This document shows, piece after piece, positions 1-7,354 of a stretch of DNA of 11,627 bases. Below the pieces are notes generated by a model. The model did not search any database. It was not told where the DNA came from and worked only from the letters and a program-made list of their open reading frames with translations. The position numbers and the translations under genes were made by a program. Positions within the stretch are counted from its first letter, which is position 1; each line of letters opens with the position of its first letter. The stretch covers positions 1 through 11,627 of the forward strand of contig CAJLXE010000034.1 of the NCBI GenBank assembly GCA_905210525.1, read 5' to 3'. The DNA is from an uncultured Clostridia bacterium (GTDB lineage Bacteria > Bacillota > Clostridia > HGM11327).

Positions 1-7
1 GTAAAAA

Positions 8-310
8 TTACTTCATAATAGGATCAGCGCTCAATTTAGGCTTTTCGAGGGAAGGTTTGTAGAGAACAAACTTGCTGCCTACAACAGAAACGGGTTCAGC
101 GCCTGTTTTTGCGACTATTTCGTCGCACACGCTGCGAACGTCGAGTTCACTGTTGTTGAGGACGTAAACCTTGAATATTTCACGGGCTTCAAATGCGAGA
201 TTCATTTGTTCTATCATGCTGTCCGTTAAGCCGCCCTTGCCTATTCTGAATATAGGCTCAATGCCGTGCGACGCCTTGCGTAAAAAATTTCTTTGTTTGT
301 TTGTCAACAT
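8..310 (-). CDS. yhbY: YhbY family RNA-binding protein (CRM domain)
   Basis: A 100-residue single-domain protein of the YhbY/CRS1 (CRM) RNA-binding family, whose members associate with the pre-50S ribosomal subunit. The sequence begins LTNKQRNFLRK, the usual opening of the family, carries the signature loop GKGG at residues 24-27 (in FRIGKGGLT), and ends in the typical VSVVGSKFVLYKPS strand. Length is normal. The ATG at 310 is the only start that keeps the family N terminus; the best ribosome binding site, AAAGGA, lies about 13 nt upstream, which is long. It follows obg by 64 nt on the same strand, and obg–yhbY is a common order in Bacillota, so it is probably the tail of the L21/L27/Obg transcript. 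A 7-bp hairpin (347-368) without a U-run sits in the gap to obg. What follows downstream is outside the window. Confidence 0.93.
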   Translation of the reverse strand: MLTNKQRNFLRKASHGIEPIFRIGKGGLTDSMIEQMNLAFEAREIFKVYVLNNSELDVRSVCDEIVAKTGAEPVSVVGSKFVLYKPSLEKPKLSADPIMK

Positions 311-374
311 AATTATGACCGGTTCCTTTCAATGGATATGTGGAATACGGAAGTCGGATTGCCTCCGTGTTTGT

Positions 375-1643
375 TTAATCTATAAAGTCGAAATCAATAT
401 CTCTTATGCAGACTTCGTCTCCGTCGGAAGCTCCGGCTTTGCGCAGTGCCGCAATGATTCCCGTTCTGTTGAGCAGATCCTGAAAGTGTCTGAGAGACTG
501 ATAATCCTCAATGTTTATTCCGCGTGTTATTTTGTCTACAAGCGGTCCTTCTACCACAAATACGCCGTCTTCATCGCGCCTTACGGTAAACGGTTCTTCA
601 TTTACTGCTTGCATATCCGGCTCGGCCTCGTAAATTTCTATTTCGGGCAGTGTTTTTATCATGTCGGCAATAGTGTTTACAAGCTCTTCATGTCCGGATT
701 CGTCGTATGCGGAGGAGAGTATTACTTTGTAGCCCAGTGCTTCGACGTGCTTTTTGAGCCTTTCGTAATTGTCCTGATTTTCAAGCAAATCCGATTTATT
801 CGCAAGCACTATCTGCGGACGCTCAAGCAGCTTCGGATCGTACTTTCTCAGCTCTTCGTTTATTTTATTAAAGTCGTCTACCGGGTCTCTGTTTTCACTT
901 CCGGAAACGTCCACCACGTGCACAAACATTCTTGCTCTTTGTATGTGACGCAGAAATTCATGTCCGAGACCTTGTCCTTCGCTGGCGCCCTCTATGAGTC
1001 CCGGAATATCCGCCAAAACAAAAGTTGACATATCTTTCATTTTAACAACTCCCAGATTAGGACTGAGTGTGGTAAAATGATAATTTGCTATTTTCGGACG
1101 CGCGTATGTCAAAAACGACAGCAGGGTAGACTTGCCTACATTCGGAAACCCTATTATACCTACGTCGGCAAGAACCTTAAGTTCAAGTATAAGCTCGTAT
1201 TCTTCGCCGAGAGTGCCGAGCTGGGAAAATCTCGGAAGCTGACGTGTCGGATTTTTGTATTTGAAGTTTCCTTTGCCACCTTTGCCGCCTTTTGCAATAA
1301 CGGTACGCTGCCCTTTGCGCGACATATCCGCAAGAAGTCTTCCCGTTGCGGCGTCCTTTACGAGAGTACCTGCCGGAACGCGTACAACGGTATCCTTGCC
1401 GCCTCTGCCGTACATTTTGTTTGAAGCACCGTTTTGCCCGGGTTCTGCGGTGTATTTTGTTTTAAAACGGAAATCGGTAAGAGTGTTGAGGTTATCGTCT
1501 ACTTCAAATATTATGCTTCCGCCGTTGCCGCCGTCTCCGCCGTCCGGGCCGCCTCTTTCAACGAACTTTTCTCTGTGAAACGAGATTGCACCGTCTCCGC
1601 CTTTTCCCGCTTTTACTTTTATTTTTGCAACATCTATAAACAT
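375..1643 (-). CDS. obg: Obg family GTPase (ObgE/CgtA)
   Basis: Obg is an essential GTPase involved in late 50S assembly and in coupling growth to GTP/ppGpp levels. All three domains are visible in this 422-residue protein. The glycine-rich Obg fold covers about 1-158 and includes KAGKGGDG and GGPDGGDGGNGG. The G domain has G1 GFPNVGKST at 165-173, FTTLSPNLG as switch I near 190-198, G3 DIPG at 212-215, G4 NKSD at 282-285 and G5 SSA at 310-312. The C-terminal OCT domain spans about 348-415. An upstream in-frame TTG at 1649 exists, but the ATG at 1643 gives the canonical MFIDVAKIKVKAG start and has AGAAGGA 7 nt before it. The gene lies 110 nt after rpmA; a hairpin with U-run in that gap could reduce or separate obg expression from the ribosomal protein genes. 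Confidence 0.98.
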   Translation of the reverse strand: MFIDVAKIKVKAGKGGDGAISFHREKFVERGGPDGGDGGNGGSIIFEVDDNLNTLTDFRFKTKYTAEPGQNGASNKMYGRGGKDTVVRVPAGTLVKDAATGRLLADMSRKGQRTVIAKGGKGGKGNFKYKNPTRQLPRFSQLGTLGEEYELILELKVLADVGIIGFPNVGKSTLLSFLTYARPKIANYHFTTLSPNLGVVKMKDMSTFVLADIPGLIEGASEGQGLGHEFLRHIQRARMFVHVVDVSGSENRDPVDDFNKINEELRKYDPKLLERPQIVLANKSDLLENQDNYERLKKHVEALGYKVILSSAYDESGHEELVNTIADMIKTLPEIEIYEAEPDMQAVNEEPFTVRRDEDGVFVVEGPLVDKITRGINIEDYQSLRHFQDLLNRTGIIAALRKAGASDGDEVCIRDIDFDFID

Positions 1644-1675
1644 AATCAATTCCTTCTTGTGAGATTATTACGGAA

Positions 1676-1721
1676 TACAAAAGAGCCGCAACAAAACGTA
1701 AAATACATCCTGCCGCAGCTC
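1676..1721 (-). terminator. Candidate intrinsic terminator or attenuator between rpmA and obg
   Basis: Reading the minus strand, GAGCTGCGGCA (1721-1711) can pair over all 11 positions with TGTTGCGGCTC (1693-1683), counting three G-U pairs, and the second arm is followed directly by TTTTGT. This is the shape of a weak rho-independent terminator, though the 17-nt loop is large. As obg has no strong promoter in the remaining gap, partial read-through (attenuation) seems more likely than a full stop. The structure is read by eye, without an energy calculation. Confidence 0.5.
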
Positions 1722-1753
1722 ATCCTAAACTTTACAGCATAACTGTCCCGTAA

Positions 1754-2044
1754 TCAGTTCATAACCTCATCGGGATATACGCTTACCTGCTTCTTGTCTC
1801 TGCCCTTTCTTTCGAAACGAACAGTGCCGTTAGCAACTGCAAACAGAGTGTCATCTCCGCCGATGCGTACGTTTGTTCCCGGATGGATCTTAGTTCCGCG
1901 CTGACGTACAATTATATTGCCGGCAAGAACATACTGACCGTCTGCTCTTTTTACACCGAGACGCTTGGATTCGCTGTCTCTTCCGTTTTTGGTGCTGCCC
2001 ATACCTTTTTTATGAGCGAATAACTGAATATTTATCTTCAACAT
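1754..2044 (-). CDS. rpmA: 50S ribosomal protein L27, with cleavable N-terminal extension
   Basis: L27 lies close to the peptidyl transferase centre of the 50S subunit. The 96-residue product starts MLKINIQLFAHKKG, followed by the conserved GSTKNGRDSESKRLGVKRADGQ and NIIVRQRGT. In Bacillota the first nine residues (here MLKINIQLF) are removed by the protease Prp to expose the Ala-His-Lys-Lys end that reaches the active site; this is established for Staphylococcus aureus, whose extension is very similar. An in-frame start further upstream at 2071 would add nine unrelated residues and overlap prp. I chose the ATG at 2044 because it gives the family extension and has AAGGAG 9 nt upstream, overlapping the prp stop codon (TAAGGAG). 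The gene is third in the operon, directly after prp. Confidence 0.97.
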   Translation of the reverse strand: MLKINIQLFAHKKGMGSTKNGRDSESKRLGVKRADGQYVLAGNIIVRQRGTKIHPGTNVRIGGDDTLFAVANGTVRFERKGRDKKQVSVYPDEVMN

Positions 2045-2057
2045 ATTTATGTTCTCC

Positions 2058-2387
2058 TTATCGTTCTTCATTTATGCGTACAAAATCATGATATTGTTCT
2101 GCAATGCTTATCAGACCGAAATGCATAACGCGGATTATTGTCTGTGCTTTATCAAAGCTTTTATCGTTCACGTTTTCCGGTAGAATACATTTTATATGTC
2201 CATCGGAAATTTCATATGAATTATTTATCAGTGCGACTTCGTCAAGTCCTATCAGTGCAGTCTGGACTATCGCCGATACTGCGGCGCAAATTATATCCTT
2301 GCCTGCGGGGGCGCTTCCCGAATGACCTTTTACCGTAAAGCCTTTATAATATCCGTCGGCAGTCGATTTGAGCGTTGCCGTGATCAT
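2058..2387 (-). CDS. prp: Ribosomal-processing cysteine protease Prp (YsxB family)
   Basis: Prp cleaves the N-terminal extension of ribosomal protein L27. The 109-residue protein has the family's two catalytic elements: GHSG with His22 and the DIICAAVS segment with Cys34, in the same positions as the His22/Cys34 pair known in the S. aureus enzyme. The following helix AAVSAIVQTALIGLDEV is also typical. It sits between its operon partners rplU (stop and start separated by one base, TGATATG) and rpmA, its substrate gene, which begins 13 nt after its stop. This cassette order is strongly conserved in Bacillota. No odd features; length is normal. Confidence 0.95.
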   Translation of the reverse strand: MITATLKSTADGYYKGFTVKGHSGSAPAGKDIICAAVSAIVQTALIGLDEVALINNSYEISDGHIKCILPENVNDKSFDKAQTIIRVMHFGLISIAEQYHDFVRINEER

Positions 2388-2388
2388 A

Positions 2389-2703
2389 TCAGCCGAGCTC
2401 GATGCGAGCTATCTGTACTTTTGTAAACGGCTGTCTGTGGCCCTGTTTCTTTCTGTAATCCTTTTTGCTCTTATACTTGAACACAACGATTTTAGGACCT
2501 TTACCTTGCTCAACTACGTTTGCAACAACCTTAGCACCTTCTATGCACGGTTTTCCGCAAACAACACCGTCATCCGTTTCAGCGAACAAAACCTCGTCAA
2601 AAACAACTTCCTCACCTACATATACAGGGAGCTTTTCAACGTTTATAACGTCTCCGGCATTTACCTTGTACTGCTTACCGCCTGTTTTAATAACTGCGTA
2701 CAT
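2389..2703 (-). CDS. rplU: 50S ribosomal protein L21
   Basis: L21 binds 23S rRNA in the large subunit. The 104-residue product starts MYAVIKTGGKQYKV and contains the conserved C-terminal KYKSKKDYRKKQGHRQPFTKVQI block that contacts rRNA. Full length for the family. The ATG at 2703 is preceded by GAGGAGG with a 6-nt spacer, the best ribosome binding site in the window, fitting a highly expressed gene. It is first in the rplU–prp–rpmA–obg–yhbY operon, with its own promoter at 2801-2829 and a leader of roughly 90 nt that looks like the L21 autoregulatory leader. Confidence 0.98.
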   Translation of the reverse strand: MYAVIKTGGKQYKVNAGDVINVEKLPVYVGEEVVFDEVLFAETDDGVVCGKPCIEGAKVVANVVEQGKGPKIVVFKYKSKKDYRKKQGHRQPFTKVQIARIELG

Positions 2704-2796
2704 AATATTCCTCCTCTATCCAATCTCGCCTGTAACCGCGGTGCTTTCCCAAAGGAAACAACTTTACAAAACCGCGCTCAGAGCGGATACAACATT
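2704..2796 (-). ncRNA. Probable L21 leader RNA (cis-regulatory)
   Basis: The leader of about 90 nt between the predicted transcription start and rplU is rich in pairing potential. A short hairpin CGCT-CTG-AGCG lies at 2785-2775. A longer element pairs CGCGGT (2776-2771) with ACCGCG (2742-2737) and encloses a TTTCC/GGAAA hairpin with a 4-nt loop (2758-2745). The two cannot form fully at once because they share GCG bases. L21 leaders are a known ribosomal-protein leader family in Bacillota, placed exactly here; assignment to that family rests on position and structure, without a covariance model search. Confidence 0.6.
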
Positions 2797-2800
2797 GCAT

Positions 2801-2829
2801 ATTATACCGCATTTTACCGTGTTTGTCAA
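2801..2829 (-). promoter_or_regulatory. Sigma-A-type promoter of the rplU operon
   Basis: On the minus strand a perfect TTGACA (2829-2824) is followed after exactly 17 nt by a perfect TATAAT (2806-2801). Transcription would start around 2793-2796, giving the leader described above. Both hexamers match consensus, as expected for ribosomal protein genes. Confidence 0.9.
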
Positions 2830-3080
2830 CCTTATGGCGTAATATGTCGTATGATTTTCACACATTTTACAAATTATTTACAATTCAAACCTCTGTAATA
2901 TGCCATATTATTGAAAAAGTGCCCCGTAACACAAACGAACGTATGCATTACATACGTTCGCCTGCTAGGGGGAAATTGAAAAAACAAAACATGAGAAGAA
3001 ATATCTCAATCACTACGCTTATATTATAAAATCCTATTGTGAAGTTTATATCAAAACAATTTGAACAAAAGGTTAAGTAT
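2830..3080. other. Gene-free stretch between comEC and the rplU promoter
   Basis: No coding region is supported here. The 250 nt are AT-rich and hold a perfect 10-bp inverted repeat at 2936-2960 (listed separately), a near-palindrome of 15 bp at 2896-2910 (TAATATG, one centre base, CATATTA), and a TTGTAA direct repeat of 11-bp period at 2866-2886, about 36 nt upstream of the -35 box. A 12-codon plus-strand ORF starting ATGAGAAGAAAT near 2991 has no convincing ribosome binding site at proper distance and is not called. Confidence 0.6.
2914..2972 (-). terminator. Hairpin after comEC, possible terminator
   Basis: CGAACGTATG and CATACGTTCG (2936-2960) form a perfect 10-bp stem with a 5-nt loop. 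On the minus strand it is followed by TTTGTGTT. A further outer CCCC/GGGG pairing (2971-2968 with 2925-2922) would bring the structure close to a TTTTT run at 2918-2914. It lies about 120 nt after the comEC stop, before the rplU promoter, so it could end the comEC transcript. The U-run is not adjacent to a strong GC-rich stem, so a role as protein-binding palindrome is also possible. Confidence 0.4.
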
Positions 3081-5441
3081 TTAAGTAATATACTTGAATA
3101 CTTTTATATAATTATTGTTGAATGTAAACTTTATTTCACCACAGCTTTGGGTGGTGATCACCTCGGAATATTTGCTGTAAGCGTCAACAGCCTCCTTGTC
3201 GGGCAGGGAATATCTGTTGCCTTCTTTGGCGCATATCACCGTATAAAGCGGTCTTAATTCCTCTATTTTATCCGAAACGGATGTGACGGAACCGTGGTGA
3301 GATGCTTTATAAATAAGGATATTGTCCGAACAATTAAGCGTATCAAGTCCCTTTGACGGCATATCTCCGGCAAAAAGAAGATTATTGCTTCCGCATTTTA
3401 TTTCAACCGCGAGCGACTCTGCGTTGGTATCCGAGCTGTCGTAATAATCACATACTTTGTTTATATACGTTGAGGAATCGGCTTTTACGGACTGAGTATA
3501 ATACATATTTATTAAATTTATGCCTTTATTTTGGGCAATATTTTTTATTTCGTCAAATTGTGTTTCTCCGTCCGGGCATGAATATATTATATTTTTTATG
3601 TCGACCAGCTCTGCCAGAGCATAAGTTTCGCCTATGTGGTCACTGTGCGCGTGCGAAAGTATGAGATAATCTATCTTTGTATTGCCGTGCTTGAACAGAT
3701 ACGGGGCAATTATATATTCTGCTGTATTTTGTGAACCGTACGATGTTCCGGCATCTACCATTACGGTTTTGTTTGACGGAGTGACTATAAGAGCACATTC
3801 TGCCTGCCCGACGTCTATAAAGCTTACCTCATATAAACCGTCTATACCCATATAAGGAATTATTATGCGTGCGGCAATAACGAACAGACAAGCCGATATC
3901 GGTATGAGCTTTTTCTTTATAAATCCGGGTCTTTCCACGGAAAGTATAATCAGTATTATTACAGACGCAACAATGATTACCGTATCGGGAGATGCAACCG
4001 TAATATGAGAATACTTAAATCCCGAAGCGACACTGAGAATAACGTCGGTAATGCGGACAAGTCCGTTTGTTATTGTTGCTGCGACAGATGTGATTATTGG
4101 AATGTGAATTGCCGCCGCAAGCGTGACTGCAAAACCGAACAATACTATGTAGCTGTAAAGAGGTACGATAAAAGGATTTATCAGTACGGAAACAAGCGAA
4201 ACTGTGTTATAGTGATACGCGACCGGAATAATAACTCCGACGCTTGCGCATATAACAGTGCAGAAGCCGTTTATTGCTTCCGACGGGATATTGCGTATAT
4301 GCTTGAATATAAACTTACGCATGGATGGCGCGAGTATTCCTATTGCGAGCACTGCGGAAAACGAGAGCTGAAAGCTTACGGAAAACAGCATCATCGGGTT
4401 TACGATAAGAATTATTAATGCGGTAATAAATGCGATATTTGTAACGCTGCACCGTAGGCGCAACGCTTTGCCTATGCTGAAAAGAGTAAAGAATATACCA
4501 GCTCTTACCGCGGAAACGTTCATTCCGGAGAACGTTATGTAAAGCCATACCATTACAATATTTATCAGGACATAGGGCAGAGAATATTTCTTGAGGAATA
4601 TTGTGAGCGCGCCTATGAACATCACAATAAAGCCTACGTGCAGACCGGATATGGCAAGCACGTGAGCTGTTCCCGTAATTCTGTATTTTTCGTACACGCC
4701 GCTGTCTATGTATATGCTGTCGCCCGATGTTATGGCATAAACTATTCCGAGCGCCTCGGGGCTGAGGTATTCCTTGCAGCGATTTATTGTACTGTGTTTG
4801 AATCTGTTGACGGTATATTGAACAGACCTGTTTCCGGTATCGGCATAAGATGTTACGGATATGTTTTGCGAATCCGTGTAAGCGGTGTAGTAAATTCTTT
4901 TGTTCGCAAGAAATTCTCTGTAATCAAACAGTCCGCTGTTTCTTGAAGCCGAAGGCCGGCGAACCTCGGAGTAAAATTCTATTTTGTCTCCGGGTGATAG
5001 GGGCGAGGCGCTGTTTTTGACCGTTATGAGCATATGAGAGCCGAGCTTTTGGGAATCGATTGTGACGCGGTCAACCTCATAGCGCACTGTGTCTCCGTCA
5101 AGCTTATCAAAATCGAGAATTGTTGCCGATATGAATTTTTGGGTGTCGCCGTAATCCGTAATATGGCTGCGTTCGGAATATACAAAGAAAGAGTAAACTG
5201 CCGCGGCAGTGAAAAACAGCATACATATTGCTGCCGCAGTGAATACTCTTTTAATACGACTTATGCTTAAGAACAGAATTGCGCATATAACCGCCGCATA
5301 CAGCGCAAGCAGTATTATGACTGCCGGCATAAGCATATTGTTGCGGACGGTATATACACCTGCAACGATCCCTGCCATAAATGCGCCGCTTGCCCATATT
5401 GCCGGACGTTTGATTGCAAACTGTTTTTCTTCGTTTACCAT
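3081..5441 (-). CDS. comEC: ComEC/Rec2 family DNA uptake channel protein
   Basis: ComEC forms the inner-membrane channel through which single-stranded DNA enters during natural transformation. The 786-residue protein is of normal length and has the full layout. Hydrophobic N-terminal segments are followed by the OB-fold-like domain (about 90-190), the multi-helix Competence domain (about 225-490) with its conserved AISGLHVG at 263-270, and a C-terminal metallo-beta-lactamase-type domain. The latter shows VDAGTS, SHAHSDHIGE with metal ligands at 597-602, FAGDM (Asp about 693) and SHHGS (about 714-718), so the nuclease-like site looks intact. A TTG at 5447 is in frame, but the ATG at 5441 has AGGGA 9 nt upstream and is preferred. 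It overlaps the end of yifB by 7 nt (ATGGTAA), implying translational coupling. An AT-rich inverted repeat (3075-3103) spans the stop codon. Confidence 0.95.
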   Translation of the reverse strand: MVNEEKQFAIKRPAIWASGAFMAGIVAGVYTVRNNMLMPAVIILLALYAAVICAILFLSISRIKRVFTAAAICMLFFTAAAVYSFFVYSERSHITDYGDTQKFISATILDFDKLDGDTVRYEVDRVTIDSQKLGSHMLITVKNSASPLSPGDKIEFYSEVRRPSASRNSGLFDYREFLANKRIYYTAYTDSQNISVTSYADTGNRSVQYTVNRFKHSTINRCKEYLSPEALGIVYAITSGDSIYIDSGVYEKYRITGTAHVLAISGLHVGFIVMFIGALTIFLKKYSLPYVLINIVMVWLYITFSGMNVSAVRAGIFFTLFSIGKALRLRCSVTNIAFITALIILIVNPMMLFSVSFQLSFSAVLAIGILAPSMRKFIFKHIRNIPSEAINGFCTVICASVGVIIPVAYHYNTVSLVSVLINPFIVPLYSYIVLFGFAVTLAAAIHIPIITSVAATITNGLVRITDVILSVASGFKYSHITVASPDTVIIVASVIILIILSVERPGFIKKKLIPISACLFVIAARIIIPYMGIDGLYEVSFIDVGQAECALIVTPSNKTVMVDAGTSYGSQNTAEYIIAPYLFKHGNTKIDYLILSHAHSDHIGETYALAELVDIKNIIYSCPDGETQFDEIKNIAQNKGINLINMYYTQSVKADSSTYINKVCDYYDSSDTNAESLAVEIKCGSNNLLFAGDMPSKGLDTLNCSDNILIYKASHHGSVTSVSDKIEELRPLYTVICAKEGNRYSLPDKEAVDAYSKYSEVITTQSCGEIKFTFNNNYIKVFKYIT

Positions 5442-6967
5442 TTCCAATAATCCCTGTCAAGGCTTCTGTACTGAATTGCTTCCATGATGTGCTTGTCCTG
5501 AATATTCTCGCTTGAGTCAAGATCCGCAAGCGTTCGGGACACCTTGAGTATTCTGCTGTATGCTCTTGCGCTCATTTTCAGCATTACGAATGCCTTTTTA
5601 AGTATTTCTTTTTGCTTTTCGGATATTTCGCAATATGTGTTTATATCCTCGCTTATAAGCTGTGAATTGCAGAATATAGGTTTTCCTTTGTAGCGTTCGA
5701 GCTGTATTTGCCTTGCCGCTACTACTCTGCGGCGTATGCTTTCGGAGCTTTCGCCTTTTTCCTTTGACGAAAGTTTATTGAAGTCAACTGCGGGAACTTC
5801 TATGTGAAGATCGAATCTGTCGAGAAGCGGTGCCGAAATTTTGTTCAGATACCGCTGAATCTGCATTTGCGAGCATTGACATTTGTGCGTTTTGTCTCCG
5901 TAATATCCGCACGGACACGGATTCATGGATGCGATGAGCATAAATCTGCAAGGCATTGTTACAGAACCGTTTGCTCTTGCTATATGTATAACGCCGTCTT
6001 CTATCGGCTGGCGCATGACTTCGAGAACGTCTTTTTTGAATTCGGGAAGCTCGTCCAGAAACAGTATTCCGTTATGGGCGAGGCTTATTTCGCCGGGCTT
6101 GGGTATTCTTCCGCCGCCTACGAGCGCGACATCTGACACCGTATGATGCGGTGAACGGAAAGGTCTTGTTTTCACGATACCGTCGTTGGGGTCTATATTG
6201 CCCGAAACGGAATATATTTTTGTTATTTCTATTGCTTCTTCGTAGGTGAGAGGCGGGAGTATGGACGGCAGACGTTTGGCAAGCATTGTTTTACCGGAGC
6301 CGGGAGGTCCCACCATAAGCAGGTTGTGTCCGCCTGCGGCAGCTATTTCCAGAGCTCTTTTGGCGCCCTCTTGCCCTCTTACGGCTTCAAAATCTTCCGC
6401 AAAATCAACGTTATTGAAATCGACGCCCGAACCGCTTTGCTTTGCGTTTTCGAGCGCGTTTGTATTTACGGCGTTTACGAACGACCTCAGATCCGAAACG
6501 GGATATATATTCATTCCCTTTACGTGGAGAGCCTCATTTACGTTTGCCTGAGGAATTACGGCGTCTGTGTTTTCGCCTCCGGCCACCGACAAAAGCATAG
6601 GAAGCACACCCGCAACCGGTCTGATATCGCCGTCGAGAGAAAGCTCGCCCAGCACAACAGGGGAGAAGCCGTCTTTAAAAACAAGTTGCCCCGTAGCGTA
6701 CAATATAGCGGAAGCGATTGCAAGATCGTATACTGCGCCTTCCTTTTTTGTATCTGCGGGAGCCAGATTTACTATTATTCTTGTAGCGGGAAAATAAAGA
6801 CCGCTGTTTCTTATTGCGGAACGTACTCTTTCGCGTGATTCCTTTACCGCCGCGTCCGGAAGACCGACTATTTCAAAGCCGGGCATTCCGTTGGCTATAT
6901 CCACCTCTACGTTGATTATGTATCCGTTTATTCCTATCAAGCCACTGCTTTTAATTTTCGCAAACAT
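5435..6967 (-). CDS. comM: YifB/ComM family Mg-chelatase-like AAA+ ATPase
   Basis: Members of this family are hexameric AAA+ ATPases; ComM of transformable Proteobacteria is a branch-migration helicase that helps integrate imported DNA. In Bacillota the function is not proven. The 510-residue protein has the N-terminal ChlI-type domain opening FAKIKSSGLIGINGYIINVEVDI with the PGFEIVGLPDAAVKESRERV block. The ATPase core has Walker A GPPGSGKT at 220-227 and Walker B ILFLDELPEF at 301-310. A cysteine cluster follows (Cys351, 353, 363, 365; CPCG...CQC), probably metal-binding, then LLDRFDLHIEV at 381-391 and the C-terminal helical domain with ARAYSRILKVSRTLADL. Full length, no defects. Start ATG at 6967 has TAAGGTGG just upstream, overlapping the yraN stop. 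It is coupled downstream to comEC, which strengthens a link with DNA uptake. Confidence 0.94.
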   Translation of the reverse strand: MFAKIKSSGLIGINGYIINVEVDIANGMPGFEIVGLPDAAVKESRERVRSAIRNSGLYFPATRIIVNLAPADTKKEGAVYDLAIASAILYATGQLVFKDGFSPVVLGELSLDGDIRPVAGVLPMLLSVAGGENTDAVIPQANVNEALHVKGMNIYPVSDLRSFVNAVNTNALENAKQSGSGVDFNNVDFAEDFEAVRGQEGAKRALEIAAAGGHNLLMVGPPGSGKTMLAKRLPSILPPLTYEEAIEITKIYSVSGNIDPNDGIVKTRPFRSPHHTVSDVALVGGGRIPKPGEISLAHNGILFLDELPEFKKDVLEVMRQPIEDGVIHIARANGSVTMPCRFMLIASMNPCPCGYYGDKTHKCQCSQMQIQRYLNKISAPLLDRFDLHIEVPAVDFNKLSSKEKGESSESIRRRVVAARQIQLERYKGKPIFCNSQLISEDINTYCEISEKQKEILKKAFVMLKMSARAYSRILKVSRTLADLDSSENIQDKHIMEAIQYRSLDRDYWKW

Positions 6968-6976
6968 TTGTCCACC

Positions 6977-7354
6977 TTAATAAAAATCGCTTATATCCGT
7001 AAAATCGAATGCATTTTTTATGTAATTGACGCAACCTGTGCCGTTTGATATATATACCTCTGCAACATCAAAGCGCACGTTGAAATCGGTTATGCCGCTG
7101 CTCATGAAATAATACTGAGCAATACGCAGGTATCTGAGCTTTTTCTGTTTTGTGACTGCTTCTGCCGGTTTGCCGTATTTTTGTGTTTTTCGTGCTTTGA
7201 CCTCCGTGAATACGAATGTGTCGTTATCTTTTGTAATTATATCCGCTTCACCGTAAGGCGTTGTATAGTTTCTTGCGATGGGCTCAAAGCCGGAATCCGT
7301 TAAATATTGCATTACTTTTGATTCGGCATCGAAGCCCAGCTTGCGTGTATTCAC
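6977..7354 (-). CDS. yraN: YraN family (UPF0102) putative endonuclease-like protein
   Basis: A 125-residue protein of the YraN/UPF0102 family, related by fold to PD-(D/E)XK nucleases and Holliday junction resolvases; no activity is established for the family as far as I know. The expected active-site pattern is present: Glu11 near the N terminus (GFDAESKVMQYL), YGEADII with Asp38, and FTEVKAR with Glu51 and Lys53. Translation starts at GTG (7354), which overlaps the rnhB stop as GTGA, so it is likely translationally coupled to rnhB. The rnhB–yraN–yifB order is common in Bacillota and hints at a role in DNA repair or recombination, but this is inference. Confidence 0.92.
   Translation of the reverse strand: MNTRKLGFDAESKVMQYLTDSGFEPIARNYTTPYGEADIITKDNDTFVFTEVKARKTQKYGKPAEAVTKQKKLRYLRIAQYYFMSSGITDFNVRFDVAEVYISNGTGCVNYIKNAFDFTDISDFY

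Noticed and set aside
171..1028. 285-codon open frame on the plus strand
   Set aside because: It lies antisense across the ends of yhbY and obg, both certain genes; its product is rich in Cys, Tyr and Phe, shows no recognisable domain, and has no ribosome binding site or promoter.
2991..3029. 12-codon plus-strand ORF (MRRNISITTLIL)
   Set aside because: Too short to support; the only purine-rich stretch (AGGGGG) is about 17 nt upstream, and no promoter is evident.
3075..3103. 13-bp AT-rich inverted repeat over the comEC stop codon, considered as terminator
   Set aside because: On the comEC transcript strand the stem has a C-A mismatch, is almost all A-T, and is followed by AACC, with no adjacent U-run.
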